Part shown: positions 12,401 through 25,164 of the stretch, one piece after another
Layout of the letters: every line of letters begins with the position of its first letter
How positions within the stretch are numbered: position 1 is the first letter of the stretch
Source of the DNA: Neoarius graeffei
Lineage: Eukaryota; Chordata; Actinopteri; Siluriformes; Ariidae
Length of the DNA: 64,000 nucleotides
Assembly: GCF_027579695.1 (NCBI RefSeq)
Contig: NC_083589.1
Coordinates: 31,835,335-31,899,334, forward strand
Reading direction: 5' to 3'
The notes under the pieces: generated by a model
Told to the model about the DNA's origin: nothing
The model's database searches: none
The model's input: only the letters and a program-made list of their open reading frames with translations
Program-made: the position numbers and the translations under genes

Positions 12401-15400
12401 CAGCCAATAGGGAGGTTGCAACGTTCAGGCTGCTCTTTGCTCAGACACTAATGGAGACGTGATAGTAGTCCACCCTCCCGCTCTCTCCATTCAGTCAGCG
12501 AACGTCACACAGGAAGTGAACCCCAGCGGGTCATAGAAACTTGCGCAGGAGAAGAATGGCTTTTTTATTTGTAGGCTACGGAAACTTTGAGGAACGAAAT
12601 AAAAAACGGTATTAACCGGTTACCATTATTTTTAATAAGCGTTTCTGTTCCGGAACATAAAAAAATAAAGTTTCTGGTTTCGTTTCTGTTCCATGTGAAA
12701 TAGAAAAAGTTCCCGGTTTTCGTTTTCGTTCCTTGAACCGGTTCAAAGCCCTGATGTTTACAGACGCTATATTGTATATCCTCCGACATGGCGGCGGTCA
12801 ATGACGCGAGCAGTTTCGGTCATGTGGTTGCAAATGAAGAATACAGTTTGAGGAAAAGGAATTCGAGCAAGAACCTCTAACCTTCCATCTCGATAGTAAT
12901 AAAGGGCCATTCAGGTCTCCTGTAGATCTCAAGTAGAGATTTATTCATCATTATAACTACATACTGTGTACGGTACACAGTGAGGAGAAATAGCGCATCT
13001 CCTGGACGCAAGGTGGAACATATGGTACGTGCGTGATGAGCACAATGCTGACAGGACAAAAATGAAGTGCAACAGGAATACAGAAGCATGCAGGGATGGG
13101 GAGGGGGTAATGGGAAACCGCGGGGACATCATAAAGCATGGTACGTTACAATAAGACACTGACATTATATTAAAAACACAGCAAGGTCCACAGACTTGAA
13201 TGAACTGTCGCGTGACATTCTGAGCACCTTGAGCCACCTTTAGTGGCAAAACAAGTGCCTCTTTTTTTTTTTTTTTTTAAACACATGAGTGGTGCAGCTT
13301 TGATTTGGTTTCAGACAGCTCTCAGTAAAACGCAGATATTGGGTTTGTTTTGGTAGCAAAATAATTCCAAGGCTTTTAGCAACCAGTCAGTGCGCTTACA
13401 TGCACATCCAAATCGAGCTGCTGTCGGTAATCGAGCAAAGGGTCCCAGCAGGGGTGCCAGAGAAATCCAATCCTGCATGCACGCAAGGAAATCGAGCTAT
13501 TGTGTGAGGTGCATTGTGCACCCGAGCCACAGGTGGCGCTACACTCCCCATCGTGTTGGTACACTTCCGGTTGTCATCATGAAGAGCTATTCAAGAGTGT
13601 AAACGAAGTTATCAGCAGTGTTGCCAGATACTGCTGACGTTTTCCAGCCCAAAACATGTTCAAATCCGCCAAAATGCACTTAAAATCGCCCAATCTGGCA
13701 ACACTGGCCAGTTCCGTGTTCACAAGTTCCGTGCTCAAGCTGTTAGGCTTGCTCTAATAGACTGTATGGCTACAAACTGTCCTGCGCAGACCACTGTTTT
13801 GTAAGATAACTTATTTTGCACAATTGTATATTTTTCTAAAGTCCATTTTTTGCTTACAAAAAAATATTTTTTTTTGCTTACAATTTAACTTGTCTTAATA
13901 AACACACAAAAAGTTCAACTGTTTTGTTTTTATTGACATTCTTCAGATGTTGGACACACACACACACACACACACAAACAAGTCACTGTATTTGTGTGTA
14001 TGTACACAATTCACAGCTATGCAACAGCTGTACAGATGTATTTGGTGATACAGTAAGTGAGCTAAATTTTAACAGTGCAAACAATGCCATAAAAAGAAAA
14101 GATTCATGCTGTTGTCATGATTCGTTGTCATGCCGACCGAGGCTGTTGTGTTTCCCGCTTGTGGTCTCGTCACTCGTCACTTCCGGAAGGGGCAGCGCTG
14201 AAGTAAGTAGCTAGACTACGTAGCTCGATAGGGTTTACATGCACTAAGTAGCTCGGCTACAATCGCATAATCTAGGTCGCGTAGCTCGATTACGAGAAAT
14301 CCAGTTCGGTTCGATTTCAGCCTAGCTAAGGTGTTTCCATGGCATTTAGAACTTCGATTTCAGTCAAGCTACGGCAGAAATTCGATTTTCTCTATGTGCA
14401 TGTAAACGCACTGACTGACAGGACACTAACGTGCAGCATTCATTCGCTCATTCATTCATTCATTCACTGATGCCCCTTTTCCACCAAAGCAGTTCCAGGG
14501 CTAGTTCGGGGCCAGTGCTTAGTTTGGAACCGGGTTTTCTGTTTCCACTGACAAAGAACTGGCTCTGGGGCCAGAAAAAACGGTTCCAGGCTAGCACCAA
14601 CTCTCTGCTGGGCCAGAGGAAAGAACCGCTTACGTCGGGGGGGGGGGGGGGGGGGGGGGGGGGCAGAGTTGTTAAGATCAACAACAATTGCAAGACCGCA
14701 AAAGGTCGCCATTTTTGAGTGACGAGAAGCAGCAGCTGTACAAACGTGAAGTCATCCATTATTGTTGTTGTTGCTGCTGCTGCTTCTTCTCCGTGTTGTT
14801 GTTGCTTCGATGTTCTCGCCAAGGTTTATGCAAACGCAGTGACGTAACTGACGTACTGTATACAGCAACGTAATGACGTGGCTCCCCTTAGCACCGCGAG
14901 CTATGAAAAAGCAAACTGGTTCTCAGCTGGCTTGCAAGTTGAACGAGTTGTGAACCAGCACCGGCCCCGAACCAGCCCTGGAACTGATTTGGTGGAAAAG
15001 GGGTATGGGTGAACTGGAGCCAATCCCAGCTGACATTAGGCGAGACATTAGGGATACACCCCGGAGAGGTTACCAAGCAATCACTGGGCTAACACAGAGA
15101 AACAGACAGCCATTCACACTCACATTCACACCTATGGGCAATCTAGAGTAGCCAGTTAAAGCATATACGCAGAGCCATGGCCTCACTTAAATTTAGCCCA
15201 TGTTTACATTAGACCGTATCAGCGGATCATCAGATTAACGTTTTTAAAACGATTAGTGTGCACACAGCAACACTAATACACGATTTGCGTGCACACAGCA
15301 ACGCCAATACACGGATACGCTCGGCTCCGCAGGCATCCTGCGCTCCAAATCACTCCGCCCTGAACAGCGAGTGCCCTCTGGAGGGTGCGCACTCCGGCCC

Positions 15401-18400
15401 TGTGCAGCTCACACAGCGCGCGAGTGAAGTGCACAAGCTGTGATTCGGGACTGAGCCGCTGTGTGTGTGATCCCAGTGCATATCACTTACCACTTGCAAG
15501 TGGAAGGATGGCAAGCCTAAAGACAATCATAACTACACAATGGGCAGTATTTGCATCAGTATTTGCAGTATTTTCATAATTTTATACTCTTTAATGAAAG
15601 GTGATACAAGGCGGAAGTCCGCGCCATTTTTCAGCAGTCGCATCACATGACCAACGCCAGCGAATCAGGAAGGTGGATGTCACAGTGACGTTGTCCAATG
15701 AGACGCCAGCTAGGGCTGTGCCGATAGACGATGCCATCGTCCATCGACGATGGTGGTCATCCATCACGATGGAGAGCCACCATCGTGATACCACGCCCCC
15801 TCCTGTCATAAACATGCATATACGGTATCATCTGGGCCTATTTAACCTAAAAAGTTAGTTTTTTGTTAGTTTAGTTAGTTAGTTTTGTTTAATATATAAA
15901 TATATTATATAACATATATAAATACATAATTATATAAATCATTATAAAGTAATATTCTATTACCACTTGTTCACGTAGGCTATGGTGCAGGGACGTGCTA
16001 GTGAACATAACGTGGTTACACAAATACAGTATGCTACTAATAATAAATTTCGACTTCATTTTTTAGCCTACACTATACTTTTAATGTAAAATTTGTCATG
16101 TTGTTCAAACAAATAGCCACTATTAACAGTCGGGAAATATTTCACCTTATCAAACGGCAGTGAAGCGCAGACTTCGGCAGAAGTCAAATAACTTTAATCT
16201 GGTAAATAGGCCTACTTTCAGACTCAAAATGGTCCACTCTAAGCCATAATGTCAAACCAAATGGAAGAATGAAGGTGATTCTGATAAATGTAAAGACAGT
16301 TAAAAAAAAAAACAATATTAAATCATGATTTTAAAAGCTGGCGCAATAATTCAAACACTAATACATTGGAAAAAATTAGCGCGTTCAAGTGCGCACTAAA
16401 GGCCGAAACGCATCTTCAATTGATATGGTTATAAACAATGAGTAATAGCTTAAGTGTAGTTTCTTCTCATAGTTTGAATACTAGTCTTTCATTGTTGGAG
16501 CAGATTAATATCTTACTGTGATCAGTGAGTGCTCGGGGAGGTTCATTTCCACCTGCGCTTTGCGCAGCTCATTTCTCCGAAGCCAGCTGTGCGCAAACGC
16601 AGTGTTGACTGCTCGGCAAACTCCAAACGCTCGGTCTGTACTGGCCCTCTGTTGCGCAAGCGAGTTGGTTATGGCCAGGTTCAAATTGTGCCCAAAACAA
16701 CTTAACCACGGCCATTTCAATTGCCTGATGGCTGTGACAATATTCGCCCCGTTGTTGCAGGCGATCTTTTTCTCCTCTATTTTCCATTCGGCAAGTGTCT
16801 CGCGCAATGCGTCTTCTAAATTGTCCGCTGAATGTGTCTCTGGCATGAAACTCGTCTGCAGGCATTTGGACTGCATTGCCCACTCTCGGTCCACATAATG
16901 TACGGTAGCTGACATATAGGGCATCATGTTGCAGCTGGACCACATATCCGTTGTCAAGGCCAAATATTCCACATCACCGAGCGCTTTTTTTTCCTTTACG
17001 TGCCAAAGCCTCGGATGAGTATCTAATACTTTTAATAATAATAATATTAATAATAATAATAATATATTTAATAACGTGGTATTAAAATCCCCCCGCCCGC
17101 CCACGATATCATCGTCCATCACGATGTTTGCACTGTAAACATCGTCGATGCCAATTAAGGGGACATCGCACAGCCCTAACGCCAGCTAGAGCTCAGCACA
17201 GCGTATCCGCGTATTCTCAATGTTTACACAGCACCGGAGCTGACACGATCTGGATTGAATACGTGGACGCTGGCGGATTCCCGTTTCCCGGCGTTTCCAG
17301 GCGGTTTAATGTAAATGGACAGTGCATCCGCGAAGAAAACGAGACAGATACGGTCTAATGTAAACTTAGCCATAGAAATGCCTTGAGACCTCAAGAACGG
17401 CACAGGAATAGTTGTAAGCGTTAACAATAAATCTAATATACGGTAGTAATTTTTACGATTAAAGTGATTCATATAGGTAGCGGTCTGAGTGAATGACCTT
17501 GACATCCATAACGTCACAGCAGGAAGTCTATCGGTCTCATCGCCATTTCCGCTATACTAAAACACAGAGCTGACTGCAACTCCGATCCTCCATTTTGAGC
17601 CAATTTATCGCCATGACACGTAGACGTGCTGCTGGCGGGTGCAGCAACACAACAGAAGGTGGATTTACGTTGCATTCATGGCCCAAGAATGTTCAAACTG
17701 CAAAGATTTGGATGCGTTTTGCAAGAAGTTCACGGGCACATTGGGCGCCTATGAAGTGGTCTCTCCTCTGCTCTGCACAAGACTCGGATGAGACCTCTGA
17801 TCCGTTGAGGAGCGTTGGCTATAAGCCCGTATTGAAAGAGGGTACAGTACCAATAACTCAAGTAAAACATGAAAAGGAAAGCATTTTTTTTTCTTTAAAC
17901 TGAGTTCAGTTGTACCAGTTCTCCCGGAGCGTGAGCCGAGGGTTGTTGATAAAACCCGGGATGGAACATATCACTCAGGCAGCGACCTCCCTGCGGTTGT
18001 TGCTAAAACTGATGACGTCCCGTTCCGTCCCGGGTTTTAGTAATTGCCTGAGCCAAGCAGTAATGGCAGAGTACTCAGTATGGAGAAAACAGAGAATAAG
18101 TGTAGCAGCAGTCTGATTCCTAAACTGGATATTGCTGCCATCTCTCCCTTACATGGAAGAAGCGAATGAACAGAGAACTGAACGAACAACTGAAAGTCAG
18201 ATTGTTTCAAAACAAATCGGCCACAAGCTGGGCCTTCAAGAAGCGAGAACGCAGACGGGTAAGCTCCGACTCTCATTTGGATATAAAACAACAAAAACAC
18301 CATGTTGTTTACCTGCATTTAGATTAATACATGCAACTTGCATTGTGTGTTTAAGTTCCTGGTGTAAGATTATTTAATTTGCTTCAGAATGTGATCATCT

Positions 18401-21400
18401 CAGTTCATCTGATTATTTAATTAGCCTTTTACGTTTTATCAGTGAAAATGCATGCATGTACATGTATGTTGCATATGTTATAACACCTATCCTGTTTTAA
18501 TGAGAGTCAACCCACAATCAGTGAAGTCAGATCAGTCTTAGTTGAGCGAGTCGGTAACGGGATTTCTTACTTTCACCAAAAATTTTTTATTTATATGACT
18601 TTGGTCTATAGCTGTAAAAGGCCTCGGCCTTAAAACCGGTTCCCGCTGTGACGTCACGCACTCAGGGCTGGCTGGCTCAGCGGGGCAGCTCGAACGCCAA
18701 CTTTGCGGTCGATTTTAACTCTCAAAAATATATATTTTATTCCCATTTATGCAGCATACAAAAGTCAAGGATGGAGATACCATCCACTCAGAAATGTGTT
18801 TAAAAATAAAGGGTCTGCTTTAACTTCATCCACATGTCTTTGGACTGTGAGAAGAAAAAACCTGAACACCCTCAGGAAACCCAGAAGACGTGAGGTGTTG
18901 ACACGTTAGACATGCACATTTAATTACAGGTACTGCTTAACTTTAAGAAGAAATTTACTCACTCTGAAAAGAAGTCCATAAACTGGTTGGGATTCTCAGA
19001 GGCCAGCAGCAACGCCCGCTGGTGAGACTCAGACATGCAGTGGCACTTAAACCCGTTCTGCCAGACAGAAGCATTACACACACAGAGAGGAAATGTGTTC
19101 ATTATTAAAGCATCAACAAAAAAAAGCATCCTGAGGAATACTTATGAAAGGAAGACTGGGACGAAGAAGCAGTGTTGGAATTAAACTAGGTACGTTCAGT
19201 CAAGTACTGTACTTAAGTCAAAAGGTACTTGTACTTGACTCGTTTCCATTTTATGCAACTCAGATGCAGAATAATTTTCTGAAATTTAACGCAGATAAAA
19301 CAGAAATCACGCTTATCGGCCCCAAATCTCCACTGTCCAAATCTTCTAGCTTTAGTCTTAACATTAACTGTGCACTTGTTAAATCTTCACTTGTTATCAG
19401 AAACCTTGGGAATATTGCTCGAACCCCTCACTCAACTTCAATCCCCACATTAAATCCCTCACCAAGACTGATTTCTTCCACCGCCGGAACATTGCCCACC
19501 TTCACCCCTTTCTTTCCACTAGTGATGCTCAAACTTTGGTCCACTCCTTCATTACGTCCCGCTTACATTAAGGTCCGGCTCAGAAACTGGGTACTGTGGG
19601 GGTCCCCCACTAAATATACTCAGTCAATAAACTATACGGTTTTGAATGGTGATGTTGGTTTTAATTTGAAATAAAATGATGAAAGAAATAATACAGATAA
19701 AACTAAATCTTTGATGTGAATACTCTATTCAGAATTTGGCAAAAATTCTGCAAATTCGTGGAAAAATGGCGGCTTGATCTGGGACATGATAAACGGTTGA
19801 CTACATCGCATTCCCTGAAAAAGGTTGTAGTCCACTGAAAAGTCTACAGTTATCACTAATTGTATTTTAAGTTGTAACTTTATCCACCTAAGGATTGGTG
19901 CGCTCACAGAATAATCATAACCGTAATAAAACATCATGCAAAATATTCGATCACCGTTGTAACTCTGTTTTCCGCAAACCCAAAACCGATACGATCGTGT
20001 GTTTTGATCTAAACGGAAAGCCTCAGGGTCGAGGTCACGACCTCACCAAAAGTAGTAACTTAAAATCACTACGCCATATAAACATTTAGTTATAAATCTG
20101 CGATTTTGTTTTTTAAAACGAAAGCTGAAAGTTCGGTATAGAATATGTTTCTTACAGAATGTTACGATGGTAGCTGGTCTTGTATGAATTTCTGAGCTAT
20201 AAAATGAGTTGTGGTCTATTTTTTACCGTAGCGTGTTATTTGTGTGCGGGGAAGGACACACATTAACAATTTGCATGTGTAGAATGGAATTTTCCACTCC
20301 AACAGTTAGAAGTTGATCGTGCTTCCATTTGTGGTCTGTTACGCGGGTGATCTGTTCGGACGTTATCACTGAAAGTGAGTTTTGACAGTTTTATTTTGTT
20401 TTAGTCTTGCAGTATAAGGCAATAGAATGTTTCTTTTTCATCTTACTTTCATATTTCGTAGTGTTTGCGTATTTTTGGCCAATATTTTGCAACCATGGTC
20501 AATTTAGATTGAACTTTTGATAGAATCTACGGCCAGTCATTTTGCCCCGCCCCCACCTCGCGCTCCGTCCGGTGCGGTAGTGATGTCCCGTTGCTCGCGC
20601 GCCACAGCAGAGACCCGCGCGACCTTCAGCCGGTACAGTCGCTGTTCTTTTACCAGCGCTGTTATTCTCATCTTTCTGGTGCGTTCTTGATTTTTCCGTT
20701 GTGTCCCATTTCGCCATATCAAATACCCAAACTGTATCATATTCATATTTAAGTGAATAATCAATTCAGTCATCATAACTTGGCATTTTTAACCCAAGCA
20801 ATCAAAAAGAGGAAATTTATTCAATATTTTCACTCATCTGTGAAGGAGGGGCTTTAATTCTTCATGATGTAGTTATTTTATATGGAAATCAATTTTACAA
20901 AAGCATTTGAGTTGTAATCAAAAAAATTTTCCACAGTGGAGGCCAGATAAAGCAAGATGCCATCTTTATTCTTATTAAACATGACAAAAGAAACATTGAG
21001 TGTTAAGCAAATACAAAAAAAAAAAAAAAAAAAAGGTAGAACATTTATTTTTTGACCATAATGTCCCAAATGAGAGACCAGTTTCTGAGACGGACCAATT
21101 ATTGCAACTCCCTTCTCATTGGCCTCCCTACTAAATCCCTTCAAAGACTACAATACATTCAAAACTGTGGACAAAGGTATCAATACTTGTGGAACGGTGC
21201 CACCTGATCTGATGTGCTAAACAATCAGGAATCCACTCATTTTTTCCCAGTGGAAGTTTGAGGAATTAGTATTCATGTACAATTTACATTTTGAAAATCT
21301 TTTCTACTTCTACAACGGCCAAGAGATCATTAAGGTGTCGATAATTGTCAGCGCCGCTCTAGTTACTTTTCAGATTACAACTTGTCATATCCTTCCTGTC

Positions 21401-22110
21401 CTGGGAAACTGCACATCTCCAAACGTGGGGATTCTGAAAGTTTGTCATAAAAGGGTTGAGAAAGTTGTCCTACTTCTTAATCTAAATAAGCTATTTAATA
21501 ACAGTCATGGATTAGCTAAAAAGTCACAAAGATGAACAGGGCTGTTCAGTCTGAGCTCATGAAAAGCTGCCTTTTTACAGACACTGTACCTGGTTCCCAA
21601 GGACAACGATACTACGGTACAAACGTATGAGGACATTACCGAATGACACTTTGCCATAGGTGACCCTATCCAATAGCAGATAAAGTAATTAAAATGAGCT
21701 CAACCTGAAACATACAGCAGTAAAATGCAATATACTGTAGCCATTAGTGGTTTAACCCCCACACTGTCAGAAAAGGGGTACAGGAGGAGTCCATTTCTGT
21801 CCCCTAAGGTACAATCTACATTAATGTCCTGCCTCATGTTTTTAGTCCCATGTTTAAATGTGAATAAAGTTGATCAAACGTGTCTATGACTGATCATTCT
21901 AGGTTCTAGATATAGCTACTTGTGCAATACTACCTGGGTAATACTGGTAATAATACCTGTGCAATACTTACACGTGCAAGCCCACCTTTGTATTACACTT
22001 ATGTTAACCGCATATCTGCAAACCTGTTAATTTATGCAAATTTCTTCATTTTTTCATCTCTAAATTTGTAGTTTACTTCTTATATACATACACTAATTAA
22101 TATATATATA

Positions 22111-22164
<54 letters not shown>

Positions 22165-25120
22165 GCATCTCAAAAAATTAGAATACCATGAAAAAGTTCC
22201 TTTTTTCATCTCTCATCTCATTATCTCTAGCCGCTTTATCCTGTTCTACAGGGTCGCAGGCAAGCTGGAGCCTATCCCAGCTGACTACGGGTGAAAGGCG
22301 GGGTACACCCTGGACAAGTCGCCAGGTCATCACAGGGCTGACACATAGACACAGACAACCATTCACACTCACATTCACACCTACGCTCAATTTAGAGTCA
22401 CCAGTTAACCTAACCTGCATGTCTTTGGACTGTGGGGGAAACCGGAGCACCCGGAGGAAACCCACGCGGACACGGGGAGAACATGCAAACTCCGCACAGA
22501 AAGGCCCTCGCCGGCCATGGGGCTCGAACCCGGACCTTCTTGCTGTGAGGCGACAGCGCTAACCACTACACCACCGTGCCGCCCTCCTTTTTTCATAATT
22601 TAAGTCAAAAAGGTAAACTTTATATATATATATATTCTCTATTCATTACATGTGAAGTGAAATATTTAAAGCCTTTTTTGTTTTAATTTTGATGATTATG
22701 GCTTATAGCTCATGAAAATCAGAAATCTAGTATCTCAAATTATTAGAATATTCCCCAAGATCAATCAAAAAAAGGGTTTACAATACAGAAATGTCCAACT
22801 TCTGAAAGGTATATTCATTTATACACTCGATACTTGGTTGGGGCTCCTTTACCATGAATTACTGTATCAATGCGGTATGGCATGGAGGTGATCAGTCTGT
22901 GGCACTGCTGAGGTGTTATTGAAGCCCAGATTGCTTTGATAGTGGCCTTCAGCGTATCTGTATTTTTGGGTCGGGTGTTTCTCATCTTCCTCTTGACAAT
23001 ACCCCATAGATCCTCTATGGGGTTCAGGTCAGGCAAGTTGGCTGGCCAATCAAACACAGTAATATCATGGTCAGCAAACCATTTGGTAGTATTTTTGGCA
23101 CTGTGGGCAGGTGCTAAGTCCTGCTGGAAAAGGAAATCAGCATCTCCAAAAAGCTCATCAGCAGATGGAAGCATGAAGTGCTCTAAAATCTCCTGGTAGA
23201 TGGCTGTGTTGACTTTGGACTTGATAAAATACAGTGGACCAACACCAGCAGATGACATGGCACCCCAAATCATCACAGACTGTAGAAACTTCACACTGGG
23301 CTTCAAACACCTTGGATTCTGTGCCTCTCCACTCTTCCTCCAGACTCTAGAACCGTGATTCCCAAATTAAATGCAAAATGTACTTTCATCTGAAAAGAGG
23401 CCTTTGGACCACTGAGCAACAGTCCATTTCTTTCTCTCCTTAGCCCAGATAACACACTTCTGACATTGGCTCTGGCTCAGGAGTAGCTTGATATTAGGAA
23501 TGCGAAAGTTGTATCCCCTTTCTTGAAGATGTCTGTTCGTGATGGGTCTTGATACACTGACACCAGCCTCAGTCCACTCCTTGTGAAGCTCTCCCAAGTT
23601 CTTGAATCAACTTTTCTTGACAATCCTCTCAAGACTGCGGCCATCCCTGTTGCTTGTGCACCTTTTCCAGCCACCTTTTCAGCAATGACCTTTTGTGGCT
23701 TACCCTCCTTGTGGAGGGCATCAGTGATCATCTTCTGGACAACAGTCAAGTCAGCAGTCTTCCCCATGATTGTGGTTGTGTGTACTGAACTAGACCGAGA
23801 GATACACTGTGTTCATACTGTTTTACTCAAACTTGAAATGAAATATTCTAATATTTTGAGATGGGTTTTTTTATATGTTTTTGTACTGTATGCCATACTG
23901 ATTAAAATTAAAATAGAAAAATGCTTAAAACATTTTAGTTTATATGTGTAATGAGTCTAGAATATATAACGTTTTCACTTTCTTAAATAACTGATGGAAA
24001 ATATTGAACTTTTTCACAATATTCTAATTTTTTGAGATGCACTAGTATATGTGTATATACATATACAGCGCTAACCACTAGGGCAGCATGGTGGCGTAGT
24101 GGTTAGCGCTGTCGCCTCACAGCAAGAAGGTCCGGGTTCGAGCCCCGTGGCCGGCGAGGGCCTTTCTGTGCGGAGTTTGCATGTTCTCCCCGTGGGTTTC
24201 CTCCGGGTGCTCCGGTTTCCCCCACAGTCCAAAGACATGCAGGTTAGATTAACTGGTGACTCTAAATTGACCGTAGGTGTGAATGTGAATGGTTGTCTGT
24301 GTCTATTGGCCCTTTTCCACTACCCTTTTTCAGCTCGCTTCAGCTCACTTCAACCCGACATGGCTCGCGTTTCGACTATCTCAAAACAGCACGACTCAGC
24401 TCGCTTCAGCCCTGCTCAGCCCCCAAAACTCGCACGGTTTTGGAGTGGGGCTGAAGCGAGCCAAACCAAGCCGAGTGGGGCTAGGGGCGTGAGCAGACAC
24501 TCCCCTGTGCACTGATTGGTGAGGAGGAGTGTCCTCACACGCCCACACACGCCCCGCGAGCATGCTGGGATCTGTAAACACCGTAAACCCGGAAGAAGAG
24601 GAATTACGAATTACGAGAATTTCTGAAGCCTTATGCGCCTCGCCTCATCTATACGCTCTTGCCAGTATCTGTTGGCGTTGTCGGTGACAACAAGCCACAG
24701 CACCAAGACCAGCAACACTAACGACTCCATGTCCTCCATGTTTATTGTTTACTATCCGGGTCGTGAGACTACCGCTTAAAAGCTCACTGATGTCACTGTT
24801 TGCACCGCCTAACATCATCACGTGACGTCTACCCACTTTCGCTAACTCCACCCAATGTGTCCACCCACTTCCAGCCAGCACGGTTCAGCGCGGTTGTTGT
24901 CGAAATGCAACTCCAACAGCCCCGCTCAGCTCGACTCAGCACGGCACGGCTCAGCCCGACTCAGCCTCGTTGGTAGTGGAAAAGCGGCATATGTGTCAGA
25001 CCTGTGATGACCTGGCGACTTGTCCAGGGTGTACCCCGCCTTTCGCCCGTAGTCAGCTGGGATAGGCTCCAGCTTGCCTGCGACCCTGTAGAACAGGATA
25101 AAGCGGCTACAGATAATGAG

Positions 25121-25164
<44 letters not shown>

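Larger units (their letters stand above)
15196..17371. mobile_element. TTTACATTAGACCGTATC MITE family, copy 1, with nested hAT
   Basis: The termini are GCCCATGTTTACATTAGACC and the inverse GGTCTAATGTAAACTTAGCC, shared with copies at 27364, 51312 and 58205. Flanks are TTA and ATA, one mismatch. Without the nested hAT at 15711-17178 the element is about 700 bp, the family size. Clean copies have TAA on both sides, which fits PIF/Harbinger. No transposase. Confidence 0.75.
22161..24045 (-). mobile_element. Tc1-like transposon 1 with inactive transposase
   Basis: The ends are TGCATCTCAAAAAATTAGAA and the inverse ATTCTAATTTTTTGAGATGC, next to TA on the right (24046). The transposase reads right to left and is broken by frameshifts and stops. 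A SINE has inserted inside the left terminal region (22210-22585). It lies in KIN intron 1. Confidence 0.9.

Noticed and set aside
14431-14822. Polyglycine and polyproline frames
   Set aside because: They result from the G run inside a TIR element copy.
20499-20776. GC-rich patch with two overlapping minus-strand frames
   Set aside because: Considered as a promoter or exon; it lies inside a TIR element and shows no family match.
22112-22160. Regular short repeats considered as a CRISPR-like array
   Set aside because: It is a (CA)n microsatellite; no array with unique spacers exists, and the genome is eukaryotic.
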